A stretch of DNA of 64,000 nt from Bugula neritina. Lineage: Eukaryota > Bryozoa > Gymnolaemata > Cheilostomatida > Bugulidae. Where the stretch lies: the NCBI GenBank assembly GCA_964035545.1, contig OZ037767.1, positions 24,261,128 to 24,325,127 on the forward strand, in the 5' to 3' direction. Of this stretch, positions 49,876 through 61,100 are shown in pieces (the stretch's first letter is position 1; the number at the start of each line of letters is the position of its first letter). The position numbers were made by a program, and so were the translations under genes. The notes beneath the pieces are model-generated. The model was not told the DNA's origin, did no database searches, and worked only from the letters and a program-made list of their open reading frames with translations.

Positions 49876-52003
49876 ATGGAAGGTAAAATACTGCTCACAT
49901 CTTTGGTCCTTCTGTATTCATGTGTCTCCTTATCAACTTCTTGTGGACCTTTCGGCAAAAGACTTCTGTTGCAAGTTGGGGTAAGTTTCCAAAATGGTGA
50001 ACATGTTGCATTAACTATGGCATAATTATTGTCATCTGTGTAAGACAATCCACCATAATGAGGGCATACGTATGTATGCCTATCATTTATATCTTTTCTT
50101 CAGAATACACGCTTTCAACATATATTATAAGACTAATAGTGCCACAATATGTATCCCATAATGATGAAAATGTTATTTGTATATTACTAGTGTGGTGATG
50201 TAGTAGTAGTAGTGGTAGTAGTGGTAGTAGTGGTAGTAGTGGTAGTAGTGGTAGTAGTGGTAGTAGTGGTAGTAGTGGTAGTAGTGGTAGTAGTGGTAGT
50301 AGTGGTAGTAGTGGTAGTAGTGGTAGTAGTGGTAGTAGTGGTAGTAGTGGTAGTAGTGGTAGTAGTGGTAGTAGTGGTAGTAGTGGTAGTAGTGGTAGTA
50401 GTGGTAGTAGTGGTAGTAGTGGTAGTAGTGGTAGTAGTGGTAGTAGTGGTAGTAGTGGTAGTAGTGGTAGTAGTGGTAGTAGTGGTAGTAGTGGTAGTAG
50501 TGGTAGTAGTGGTAGTAGTGGTAGTAGTGGTAGTAGTGGTAGTAGTGGTAGTAGTGGTAGTAGTGGTAGTAGTGGTAGTAGTGGTAGTAGTGGTAGTAGT
50601 GGTAGTAGTGGTAGTAGTGGTAGTGGTAATGGTAGTGGTAGTGGTAGTGGTAGTGGTGGTGGTAGTGGTAGTGGCAGTGGTAGTGGTAGTGGCGGTGGTA
50701 GTGGTAGTGGTAGTGGTAGTGGTAGTAGTAGTATATAATTATTTTGTTAGTTATGATTATAGTGAATGCATTTGTGGTGTTGAGAGTAGCCAGTAGCCCC
50801 TGTGGTGTAATGATTAGCACACTTGCTTACAAGCCGGAGGTATGAGATTCAAATCAAAATGTTTTACGGCATATCACATACTTGCACCAAATTTCACTTT
50901 TGATTAATGAATGACATTAATGACTAGTTTTATTGCAATGATAAGTATTTACTAAATACGAACTGAAATAATTATATAATGTTCTTTAGGAACAATGTGG
51001 CAGCAAGCGCTGTCTTTTCTGGGAGAGTTGTGTGAACGGGAAATGTACAGATGAAAAGCCAATTTTTCATGATTTGCTGATGAGCAAAAGACAATTTGGC
51101 ATTTGTGTAGAGGTGAGTCGTGAGATATTCGGTAGGGCAAATAATGTGAATGCATTTGCCTGCATTTACATTATTTGTGTCAGGCATTTATATGCTAAGT
51201 GTCGAATTACAGGTAAAATACCTATGTATATAAATATATATATATCATATGTGTGTGTAATAGATAAAGTTGTTACCAATTGTTTTATTTGTCCGTTAAA
51301 TAAAGAAAGCATACATGGTCAAGTTTTTCTTTAGCCCTTTTTTGTTTTAATATATCTCTCATAACCTATTTCTGATTCATGCTAGAGTAGATTTCTTTGG
51401 GTTCGTTATGTGACACCAAGTGATAAATTAATTTTCAAACTTTTCATTTGCCTAAATTTAGTTGAAACTGAATAATAATATATGAAAGATTTGATATAAA
51501 AACTGTTTTATTTGTTCTTGCTTATTTTAATTTGTGTTTTGAAGTAAATTCTAAATATAATATATTAAGTAACTCTGTCAAATGTACAGAATGTAATATT
51601 CTATTATGTATCATTATATTACATTATATAACTATTAGGAAAAACTTCCTCCTCTTAAACTATTTCATAATTTGCTTGATAGGTACTTTTTTCCTTGAAT
51701 AAAGCCTAGTTCTGTTGCAAGTATCAAAAAAATATATTTTTAAAAAAATTCTTTCTCAACTATTTCAGTATTACATTCTGCATGATAATGATTAATTTAT
51801 TTTAGGAATGTTCATCTCATAGTGACTGCAAGTTTGGGAAGTGTGTCAGCAATGGCTGTGGTCATGTCTGTTCAAACTTTGGGAAAAGAACTCCTTGCAT
51901 AACACAGGGTGCTCCCTGTAGGTGCTTCTGTTTCCATGGTTACAAAGAGGATGCTAATGGCTGCAAGCTGTGCGAGTGCAAAGCTGCTCCTAAAGGAAGT
52001 TAA
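49876..52003 (+). CDS. Small secreted cysteine-rich protein with antistasin-like C-terminus
   Basis: Three exons missed by simple ORF scanning: 49876-49980, 50990-51112, 51806-52003 (TAA). They total 426 nt, 141 residues, all phase 0. The N-terminus (MEGKILLTSLVLLYSCVSLS) is a clear signal peptide. The mature part, from about residue 23, has 18 cysteines, an even number consistent with full disulfide pairing. Residues 114-134 show C-x-C-x-C then FHGYKEDANGC and xxCxC, the pattern of an antistasin-like domain (serine protease inhibitors of leeches, Hydra and molluscs). Residues 38-98 have dense cysteines (CGSKRC, CVNGKC, CSSHSDC, CVSNGCGHVC) that I do not recognise with confidence; a WAP-like spacing is possible. 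AATAAA lies at 52065-52070. Extracellular protease inhibition is an inference from one motif. An alternative is a structural or matrix Cys-rich protein. Confidence 0.82.
50197..50735. repeat. 9-bp minisatellite (GGTAGTAGT)n in intron 1 of the cysteine-rich gene
   Basis: About 45 near-perfect copies from 50214 to 50620, then a degenerate GGTAGT/GGCAGT section. It creates artificial poly-Val and His-Tyr-Tyr open frames on the two strands, which are not genes. Confidence 0.95.
50795..50865 (+). mobile_element. tRNA-like SINE head or tRNA pseudogene
   Basis: Shows a box-A-like TGGTGTAATGATTAGCACAC and, about 35 bases later, a box-B-like GAGATTCAAATC at normal tRNA spacing. The anticodon stem does not fold as five pairs with a seven-base loop, so a functional tRNA is unlikely. 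It lies in intron 1 of the cysteine-rich protein gene. Confidence 0.5.
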
Positions 52004-53739
52004 TATTATGTAGTATATATACTATATTACTGACTTTTGCAACTGCAAGTTAAATATGATTGAAAATAAATTTTACAAGTCAACACGGCTGTTGCTTTTA
52101 CAATTAATGTGTTTTTCAAGAAAAAAAACTTTACAATACATAATATTATGCATACTCTTAACGTATGTTATAATATAGCCTATTTTGGGCTGTACTTTGT
52201 GCAGGAGACTTTAACCTTGTCTAAATAATATATTGGTCATATTTCTGATATAACTCTAAGTTATGTTATAACAAATATGTTACATATAAACAAGCAAGGC
52301 ATCAACTTACAATAGCATAACACAACAATGCATAGACAAAAAGTATATGATATAAGAACAGGCAAAATGTATAAGTTTGTTTCCTTGACTGAAGCTCACA
52401 GTGTAACTCTTCAACTGGCTGCTAAAATTTTTACTTTTTGTTAAAGGTGATGTTCAAACACAACAAGATTTTAGCAATGAAGTCCAATAAAGCAGAAAAA
52501 AACACAAAAACCCATTTTTCATATCTTAAATAACTAACTTTGTTCAAATTACACTAACCTCTCATAGGATGTTATTATTCCAGATGCGGCAGAATAAAAG
52601 CAGTCTAATCTAAGAGACAGCTAATAGAACGGCTATAAGCTAGCTTTATAAACATACCATAATCATGACACACATTCAAATAAACTACTATAAAAGATCC
52701 AAAAATAAAAGTTTATGAAATTATTGTTTCTGCTTATATTTATAGTCAGCTGGTACTATCTGTTGCATGTGTTGGTATGTTTGTGCCTATAATTTTAAAA
52801 CAAGAAGGAAATAAACTAATGGATCACGTTTCTTATATCTATTTCGCAACAAGATATTTTACATTGTCATTAATAATAATTGACACTACATGTAATGTAG
52901 TTGAATGAATATATGATACTTATATATCCAGATTAGCCTTATACTTAAGGACGGCTAAATATTTTCCCATTAGGCAGTTTTGCATATTTTATGTTAGCAA
53001 CAATATTGCTCAATTTATTTAACAGCATAGTTATGATCTATTTCAAAATATTTCATATTCCATATGCTACTTTAAACCAACTGCTTAAAAAAACTGGTTT
53101 TATGGGTTTTTCTCATCCATTAGCTTGTTTGCTGGTCAGTTAAACCATCAGCAACATAGTTTTAGAGGGATCGTTCTTTATGCAGTGGAAACCCCAGCTA
53201 GGCTTTGTCTGTAATTTGAATGTGTCTAGTTTGCCCTGGATTGGCTTATTTACCTTTCTACAATATATAATCTTAATGACTATGGGAACTATATGATACA
53301 TACATGTTTGTTGAATTATTTGATAATCAGTCTGCTACGTTGTGTGACTAAGCAATGAAATAATATTTATTTCAGTTTCAAACTGGATATTAAAAACTCC
53401 AAAGAGAAATATGTCGAGTCATAAAATACATACAAACATAATATATATAGCATGGGGTCTATAGATAACGTGGTCTAATGATATTTTTATGCTATTCAGC
53501 AACCACAGGCATTTTTCTACTGCTTTGTGATGCTGAACATGAGGTATATTGGATAAGTAACGTCAAATTTGACCTTTAATATTAGTCTGTTAAGAACGTC
53601 ACATTGTACAATAAATAAAACATGACTAAGTTTGAACGAATGGATACACGTTGGATTTAGTGTGGTTACCATGGTAGCATTCGTGCTGTCTGTTGATGTT
53701 TGATGAATGATCACATGACATACACGTGGTCCGGAGAAG

Positions 53740-53831
53740 CGTTCAACCGCGACCTCAAGTAGCCACTGCTCAGCACGCACATGTTCTTATTACTAAGTCA
53801 TAAGTGAGTTCTATGGACTGGTGTACCAACG
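53740..53831 (+). promoter_or_regulatory. Candidate 5' non-coding exon / promoter of the NHL-sushi-IPT gene
   Basis: A short, locally GC-richer stretch ends in a strong donor (AAC|GTAAGT at 53832) about 1.3 kb upstream of the acceptor before the start codon. No open frame of note is present. This is a guess from the donor, the composition change and the need for an upstream exon. Confidence 0.3.
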
Positions 53832-54129
53832 TAAGTATGCTTCAGTTTCTCTTTTTTGCTGGAATTCTTCAGGTTTTTTGCTTAAATTAATTACATTTTA
53901 GTAATAATCAACATAATTAGCAGTGAAATACTATAAATGTGTAAACCTCAGTTTGGCCCTACTTGTAGCCTTTGTAGGCTTTCAAGTTTTAACTCGAGTT
54001 TCAAAAGCAAGTACTTTGCAAATCTATAACGATGGACACGAACCTTATTTAATACAGAAATCCTGCAAAATAGTTAAATATAGATTTGTTTGCACCTTGC
54101 TCAAGCATTGGAACTTGGCTTAATACTTA

Positions 54130-54450
54130 GGAATTACTCTACTGCTGCTGCTACTACTAGCCCACTGTCTGAGTACAGTGATTAGCTACTACCACAACTG
54201 CTACTAACTCACTAACTGGTGACTACTACCACAACTGCTACTAACTCACTAACTGACTAGTGACTACTACCACAACTGCTACTAAACCACTGGTAGACTA
54301 GCTACTACCACAACTGCTACTAACCCACTATCTGACTAGCTACTACCAAAACTGTTACTCCCACTAACTGACTAATATACCATAACTGCTATACTAACCC
54401 ACTCACCAACTAACTACTGCCACAACTGTTACTAACTGACTAGCGGACTC
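54130..54450. repeat. Degenerate tandem array, about 35-40 bp unit
   Basis: Repeats of ACTACTACCACAACTGCTAC followed by TAACTCACTAACTG. It lies between the candidate 5' non-coding exon and the start exon of the NHL-sushi-IPT gene. Confidence 0.8.
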
Positions 54451-55120
54451 ATTACTTTTCCAATGAGTAATAATACTTCTATATGCTGTACTCTCCAGTG
54501 TAGTGTAACTGAGGCTACTGTCATCCCTGCATGCTGCTAGGTACAGAGGAATACATTTCTTCTTTGTCTGGGTTTATAATTTTGGTTTCACATTAGAATT
54601 GCTTTATTTTAATGTCATAAAATTTCTCGTGCTACAAAGTTTTACTAGAACTGGTGCTGTTTAAAATAATGTGCCCATCTTACTACATGACACTATACTC
54701 TGACAAGTTCGCTGGTTGTCACTTTACTGATTCTACTCAATATATATAAATATTTTTGTTTTACTCAATCATCTTCTTAGTAATGGTTTGAAGTCTGGGT
54801 GCAAGATCTTCTATCCAAGAGCATACAACTTCTTCTACAACTAATTTCATCAGCTATGAGATATTGTATGCCATACAGTTCATTTGTTTCTTTCTTATCT
54901 ATCTAATATCCTAAATAATGGCAGTATTTCAATAAATTATGTCCTTTTAATATCAATATAATAAAAACGTTTTGTTTTGGACTCTAACTACAAACAAGTT
55001 TTATAGTTACAAGGATCAAACCAGCTTTCTGGAAGCTTCTACATTTTCACATTAATTCTGTTACTGCTCCAAACGCTGCTGTTAATGTCTTTTCTTATTT
55101 GTACTACAGGAAGAAGCAGA

Positions 55121-55144
55121 ATGACAGTTCGGAAATGTGGCTGA
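55121..55144 (+). promoter_or_regulatory. Upstream ORF overlapping the receptor start codon
   Basis: An ATG 14 bases before the main ATG opens an 8-codon frame (including stop) that ends with a TGA inside the receptor coding sequence, in another frame. The exon carrying both starts has an acceptor-like TACTACAG at about 55102-55109, so the messenger probably has an upstream non-coding exon. The overlapping uORF could lower initiation at 55135. Confidence 0.4.
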
Positions 55145-58100
55145 CAATAAACTACTATATCTTATGCATCTCATTGCTCTCATGGCGACTATCCTGTGAG
55201 CTAATAGTGAACAAAGATGGGTAAGATAGCATTTAGGTGCAGTTGAAAAGAAGTTTTCATAGACCAAGTTTTTTATGAAATTTGGTTTGGGGCGCAGGCT
55301 GAAATTCTCGTGAGAACATAACTTTCTTTGCTACATTTTTCATCTAGAATACAGGCTTTTCCCAATTTCTTCTCTATTACTGCACCTACCTCTCAGTCTC
55401 TAAGATAACAGAAGTTGGTTATATTGATCTGTAACCTAAAAAATCATCTAAAACAAGGATATAGCTTTTATTAGCTTTTATTAACACTGCCATAAGTAAT
55501 ACAGATTACAGAATGAAGACCTTACACAATAATGCTTATAAGGTATTGCCAAGTTGTCATTATAGTAACAACCACTTAAGTCTTTCCTCCTCTACATACC
55601 ATTGGAACAAAACAAAATAAAGTTTACATCATATTCTGTCTTGTCACATTTAAAATCTATACCATTCATCCTGCCAGAAAGGAATTGTATACTAATATAA
55701 AGCTGTGCCGCCTTGTAAATATATCTATGTATTCCAGCATAAGTAAAACGAATAAGGGCAGTTCCATTACTCTTTTACATAATTAAAGCTTTCGAATGGA
55801 ACAAAATGGCCAGTAGCTCTGTTCACATTGAAATACAAACTCGAAGGCATTAACCTGTAGCTGTGCAGTAATTATATGTAAATTATACCGGAATGCAAAC
55901 TTTAGTTTTGAAGTTAGCCAACCATGCATAACACTATCTAAGAGTATTAAACTTTTATTTGTATTGCCGGTTTTTAGACAAATATATTTACACAATTACG
56001 AAACCTTATATGTCATGTAATTAGGCAGATTGATATATATTTTTTTTAATTTTTCTTCCTGTTTTATCAAACATAGCCACGAGTATAGTATGCTATCAAC
56101 AGTACATTCTTTATAGAATTATGGTCTGATATACTGTATATTTATTCTTATTCATAATACATATAATTATGTTATTATTGAGCTAAAGGGTATTCCTTGT
56201 GTGGTCCATCTTTATAGCTTCTCTAGGTGTAGATCTATTTGATAACTTGATATAAATAATCTTTATAGTTACAAAATAGTTTTCATCAGTTTTTTTGTTG
56301 TTTTTTCACATTCTATTGAACAATGTATTATTAGTGGAACAGTTTTTACCAAAATTACTAAATAATACTATCGATTTTTTTTATAAAAATGGTGCTTCAT
56401 GTTTTAAATAAGAGAACAAATATGACAACCCTTAGTTTTGATGTAAACTTTGAAGAGTTCGTGAAAACTACTAGCTGTGGAATTTTAAGTGTTTTACAGT
56501 TTTAACCATTTGCTTTCTCTTATAACACCATATTTGAATATTACACATTTTTCCTATTTTCCAGTGCTTATTAAATTTACATTTGATGTAAACCGTCACG
56601 TAGCCGTGCATTTATTTCACACTCAAACTACTAGCATCGCTTTGTCGTTTGGCTGCCAACTTTTCAACATTTTATTACATTGTTATTTTCAATTTATAGG
56701 CGAGCTGTTTTGACGTTCAGTGATTTGGAAAAAGTACCTCTGGCTGATGGGTATTCGTTCGGTACCATCATATCCATTGTTGAAGATGAGCTCAACCCCG
56801 GGGCTTACTTATTTGGGACTCTCAGCAATGTTGCTCTGCTAACCGCTAATAAGACGATTCATATGGTTGCTGGTAAGACTCCATGTTCCTGTTACTTCAT
56901 AAGTTTAATGCTTTCTGGTGTTTGGTACATATATATATATAGACCATGGCACCTGCAGGCCTATATTCTATCAGTGTTTCCTTTACCTGCGAGATTTATG
57001 TGCAGAATTTTCAGTCTTATGAATGGCATAAAAATTAGGAGCCAAAAGAATCAGGAAACGGGTTGTTAATTATTTTTAACTTTTATTAAAGTATAATGGC
57101 TGGCCTTTTTTGCATACTTCGAAGTGTCTATTAGTTCATTCTTGAAATCCTGAAAACAATTAAAAAGGTAGAACTTGATTTCGTAAAGCTTCTGCTACTG
57201 ATGTTTTGGATAACAAAATCTACATTCATATACTAGCCTTAGTTATGCAGCCGAGAGCTACTTTATTAGGGTGTGTACTGATTGTCCCGAACTTAGTCTG
57301 AGGACTTGAACCAGATCTGACTCAGCATAATTTCACCTTTGGGTACACGTAGTGTAGAGCATTACTAAACATTCTCTCACAATTGGTAATAAATTAAGAT
57401 GTAAACATGTGACACAATAAGATGAATAATTTAATAATTAGTACCAGCATTTCTGGCTCGAGTAATTACCTACCAAATGACATTACTGATTACAAAGCAA
57501 AATGTAGATGGAAGTATGTGATGCACATGGAAAATATCAGGAACTACCTATACATTCACTACTAATGCGATAAGTGATTAAGTTAAACCTAGTTCACTTC
57601 AGACTAGAGATTTTAGGGCCTTGTAGTTCCCTACCTGGTGGGGGAATTTTAATTTTTTAGGGGGAAAATTTTATTTCTAAAAATTTCACTTAGTTCATTA
57701 AGGATTTTTGAATTTTTGTCTCACTTTTCAAGTTCCATGTAGATCTAAGCTCCATGTATATCTATGGCACCTTTATCTTAATTCATCTATTTATCAGTGC
57801 CACATTTTACAATTTTACAAAAGCATCAGCTGCAGCTATCATATTATTAAAGTAATTAAACTGTTGTGTGTTTTATACATTCATAAAAATATTGCAACCA
57901 TTATATTTTAATCAAATCTAGTGGAAAGTATAGATTTTCAGCCTAATATAATGTTGTGTCAGTCTTTTTAAAGTACATATCAATTGCAATTTTTAAAAGA
58001 GTGGAAATTAATAGTAAACATTTATGAAAGGGGGAATGTTATGAAAAAGGTTGGAAACCACTGTTTTAGGCTTTCCTTAGCCAACACAAGGTGTGAAAGT

Positions 58101-61100
58101 TCTACATTTGAAGCAATTAAATACTATACTGTCAATAATGTTGCTAGATTAGAATCAGACATTGCATAAACCATCTGAACTTATTTCAGTATAACACCTC
58201 AAATATATATACCTGGACAAGCTTGGTTTGAATTATTACTTAAGTTGCGTTTATACTTTCATGATTTTCAGTCAGAATTTCAATTTGCCCGAGTTAAAAT
58301 TTCACCAAGTTGCATTGCATTGTAAAAGCCACTCGGTGAAATTTTTGTACTGTGATAACTTAATAGGCCGAGTTTAGAATAATAATAATAAAAAAGAATT
58401 ATAACTCTTTGTAAATGTCGGTATTTAATTATGACTTTGGCAATTAGAAGGACGTACCTATATGTTTATAACTATATATCGCTTTTATGCTGTCAACTTT
58501 CCTAATTCACAACGGTTTTAAAGGGAATCAAATAGCAATTAGGCGAGTCAGATTTCACTATTAGAAAGTAAGCTCCTGCATCGATATGATTTCACTGAGT
58601 TTCAGTTTGACTATGAAGGGGTACTCAGACTCAGAGTCTGCAAAGCAACTACTCTCTCATGAGTTAAGTATACAGGTACCGTATCAACTTGGAATTACAG
58701 TTTACCATAAAATATAAACTTCAGACGACAAATATATCATTGAAAATGCTATCCTGCTAAAGTTGCGTTTATACCTCTGCTGAAAAAAAGTACCAAGTTT
58801 CAGTTAATATTTACATGTAGTGCCCGTGCGTTATATTGTACAGAATAGACTGTAACAAACCAGTTAGGTCCAACTGGCTAATCAACCAACTCTTCTTAAT
58901 TAAATACTTATGTTTATTGGAATACAATGCTGTGTTACGGGAAGAACTGTTTTGTTGGCTTTTGTTCCTTTTTGCTATATTTAGTCTAAAGTAAAGAAAA
59001 AATACATATAACTAAAAAAACAAGTATTGTTAACAAGGCTCTTATATGGTGAGATAGCACTACAAATAGTTGGGTGCACAATGGTTGACAGTTGATGACA
59101 ACTTTTATTAAATGGGTTTAACTCCAACAGTCTAAGTGTCTTATTTTAATTTATCAATTTAGATGTGTCATTAGGTAGTTACTTGGCTCATGCTTCAAAC
59201 AAGCCTCTTTCTCCATGGCTCTAATTAAATTTGGCAGTTGTTTCCACATTGAAACTTGACTCTTTCATGACCTACATAGGTTTTTGGGTGTACTTTTGAT
59301 ATTGAGATGGTTAATATCGAGTTTATTGTAAAACTATCTTGTGTAGGTCAAGAAAACAATTCGGGATTTCAGAATGGGAACTTGACTGAATCGTTATTCA
59401 CCACCGTTCAGGATATAACACACTACAATAGCCCGTATGAGCTAATTGTCATGGATAGCAACAACCACTGTGTCAGAAAAATTAATAGACTAACTAATAG
59501 AGTGACTACATTTGCTGGGAAATGTGAGGAGAGTGGTAACGTGACCAGCTCCCTCTCAGCTAGCGCCACTAGAATGGAGCATCCCACCAAATTATTGTAT
59601 ATAAAAGAAGAAAGAATATTTTATTACTTGCTACGACAATCAATTCTGAAGCATGACTTAAAAACAGGTGAGTTTTGAGTTGAGCGTTTAAGTTAGGTAT
59701 AAGATTATACTGTTTACCCAGCAGCTTTCTTGGTAATGACCGACTAAGTCACAGCCTGATATACATACATAATATTTTTAGGAAATGAATTATTTGCATA
59801 ATATGTGTTATGATGGTTTACTTTTCTGCCGAACCATTTCAAGACATTAACTTCATGTAGGTCATTGAATTTCCTATAAACATTAACTTTTTACGTAGGC
59901 TGGCTAAAATAGATTATTACGTTTCCAGTTACAGCTAAGCTGAATTACAATAGCAGATATGTATATCAAATGGATTTGCCATTTTAAGGAGCTTTAGCAT
60001 TAAAAAATGCTTTTTGTTTTCAAATAGAAATAAAGGAGTCTAAAAATAACTTAACAGTCTCATACTATCACTCTATTATTATTATTATTGGCACTTCATA
60101 GAATAATACAACGCTTACCTAGTCTCATCACCTGTATAGGGTTAAGTTGAATATAACCAAGTTATCAAGTGTTACTGCTCTACATTTAAATCTAAAAGAG
60201 AAATGTCTGTAGATAGTATGGAAACAGCTTTCACTGCTCATGCTTTGTAATTGATTAAAATTATAACACAATTCTTTTTTATTTGTTGATGATGAAGAAC
60301 CAACTTGTAGTTAGTAAAGCAGAGAGACTAAAGCTATTGGACTAAACATAATGTGATTAGTTGTTATATATCTACCACACATAAGGCATAGTGACTACTA
60401 TACTTGTGTGCTCGTCAACATTATTTGGTTTAGTGATTCACTTATACAATGTACATGCATATTGTACATGTATAACGTATATGTATATATAATGTACATA
60501 CATAGTGTACATACATAGTGTACATGTATAGTGTACATACATAGTGTAAATACATAGTGTACATACATAGTGTATATGTATAGTGTACATACATAGTGTA
60601 CATACATAGTGTACATGCATAGTGTACATACATAGTGTACATGTATAGTGATGTGTATAACTTTGTAGATAGGATTACTCTGATGTACAAATCCAAAGAC
60701 AACTCTTTCAGATTAGCCAACTCCTTTGTGATAACCCGAGATCTTACATACCTTTATGTGGCTCATGTGGGAGGGGTGTGGAAATTCAGCACTGACACCT
60801 GGGAGCCCAGACTAATAGTCAGTGCTGACACAGCACAGGCATGTAAGTCACAAGTTGACTGGCTATCAGTCTAGTTATTAGCATGTCATAGTAGTGGTTG
60901 TGGTGATGGTTGTGGTTGTTGTGGTGATTGTGGTTGTGGTGGTGGTTGTGGTTGTTGTGGTGGTGGTGTTGGTGGTGGTGGCTGCGGCATTAAAGTTTGG
61001 AAATTGAGTTTAAAAATTTTTGGAGTATATCGGTTTTCAATATTTTTATAGGCCAAGCAATCTAAGATAGCTGGTACAGCTGGTGTGATAAATTGATGCT

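Larger units (their letters stand above)
52004..55134. other. Intergenic space and 5' region of the NHL-sushi-IPT gene
   Basis: AATAAA at 52065-52070 ends the upstream gene. The rest is AT-rich, with the candidate 5' exon (53740-53831) and a tandem array (54130-54450). No other coding exon recognised. Confidence 0.45.

Noticed and set aside
50173-50820. Long overlapping open frames on both strands (poly-Val, His-Tyr-Tyr repeats)
   Set aside because: They are the reading of a 9-bp minisatellite whose unit is a multiple of three; no start context, splice sites or homology.
50795-50865. Functional tRNA gene
   Set aside because: Box A and box B are present but the anticodon arm does not fold correctly and the acceptor stem does not pair; called a SINE head or pseudogene.
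58242-58774. Direct repeat AAGTTGCGTTTATAC at 58242 and 58760 as a transposon boundary
   Set aside because: Only 15 bases shared, no inverted partner and no clear target duplication.
60398-60720. Several Tyr/His/Cys/Thr-rich minus-strand frames
   Set aside because: Produced by the 13-bp TAGTGTACATACA array in all frames.
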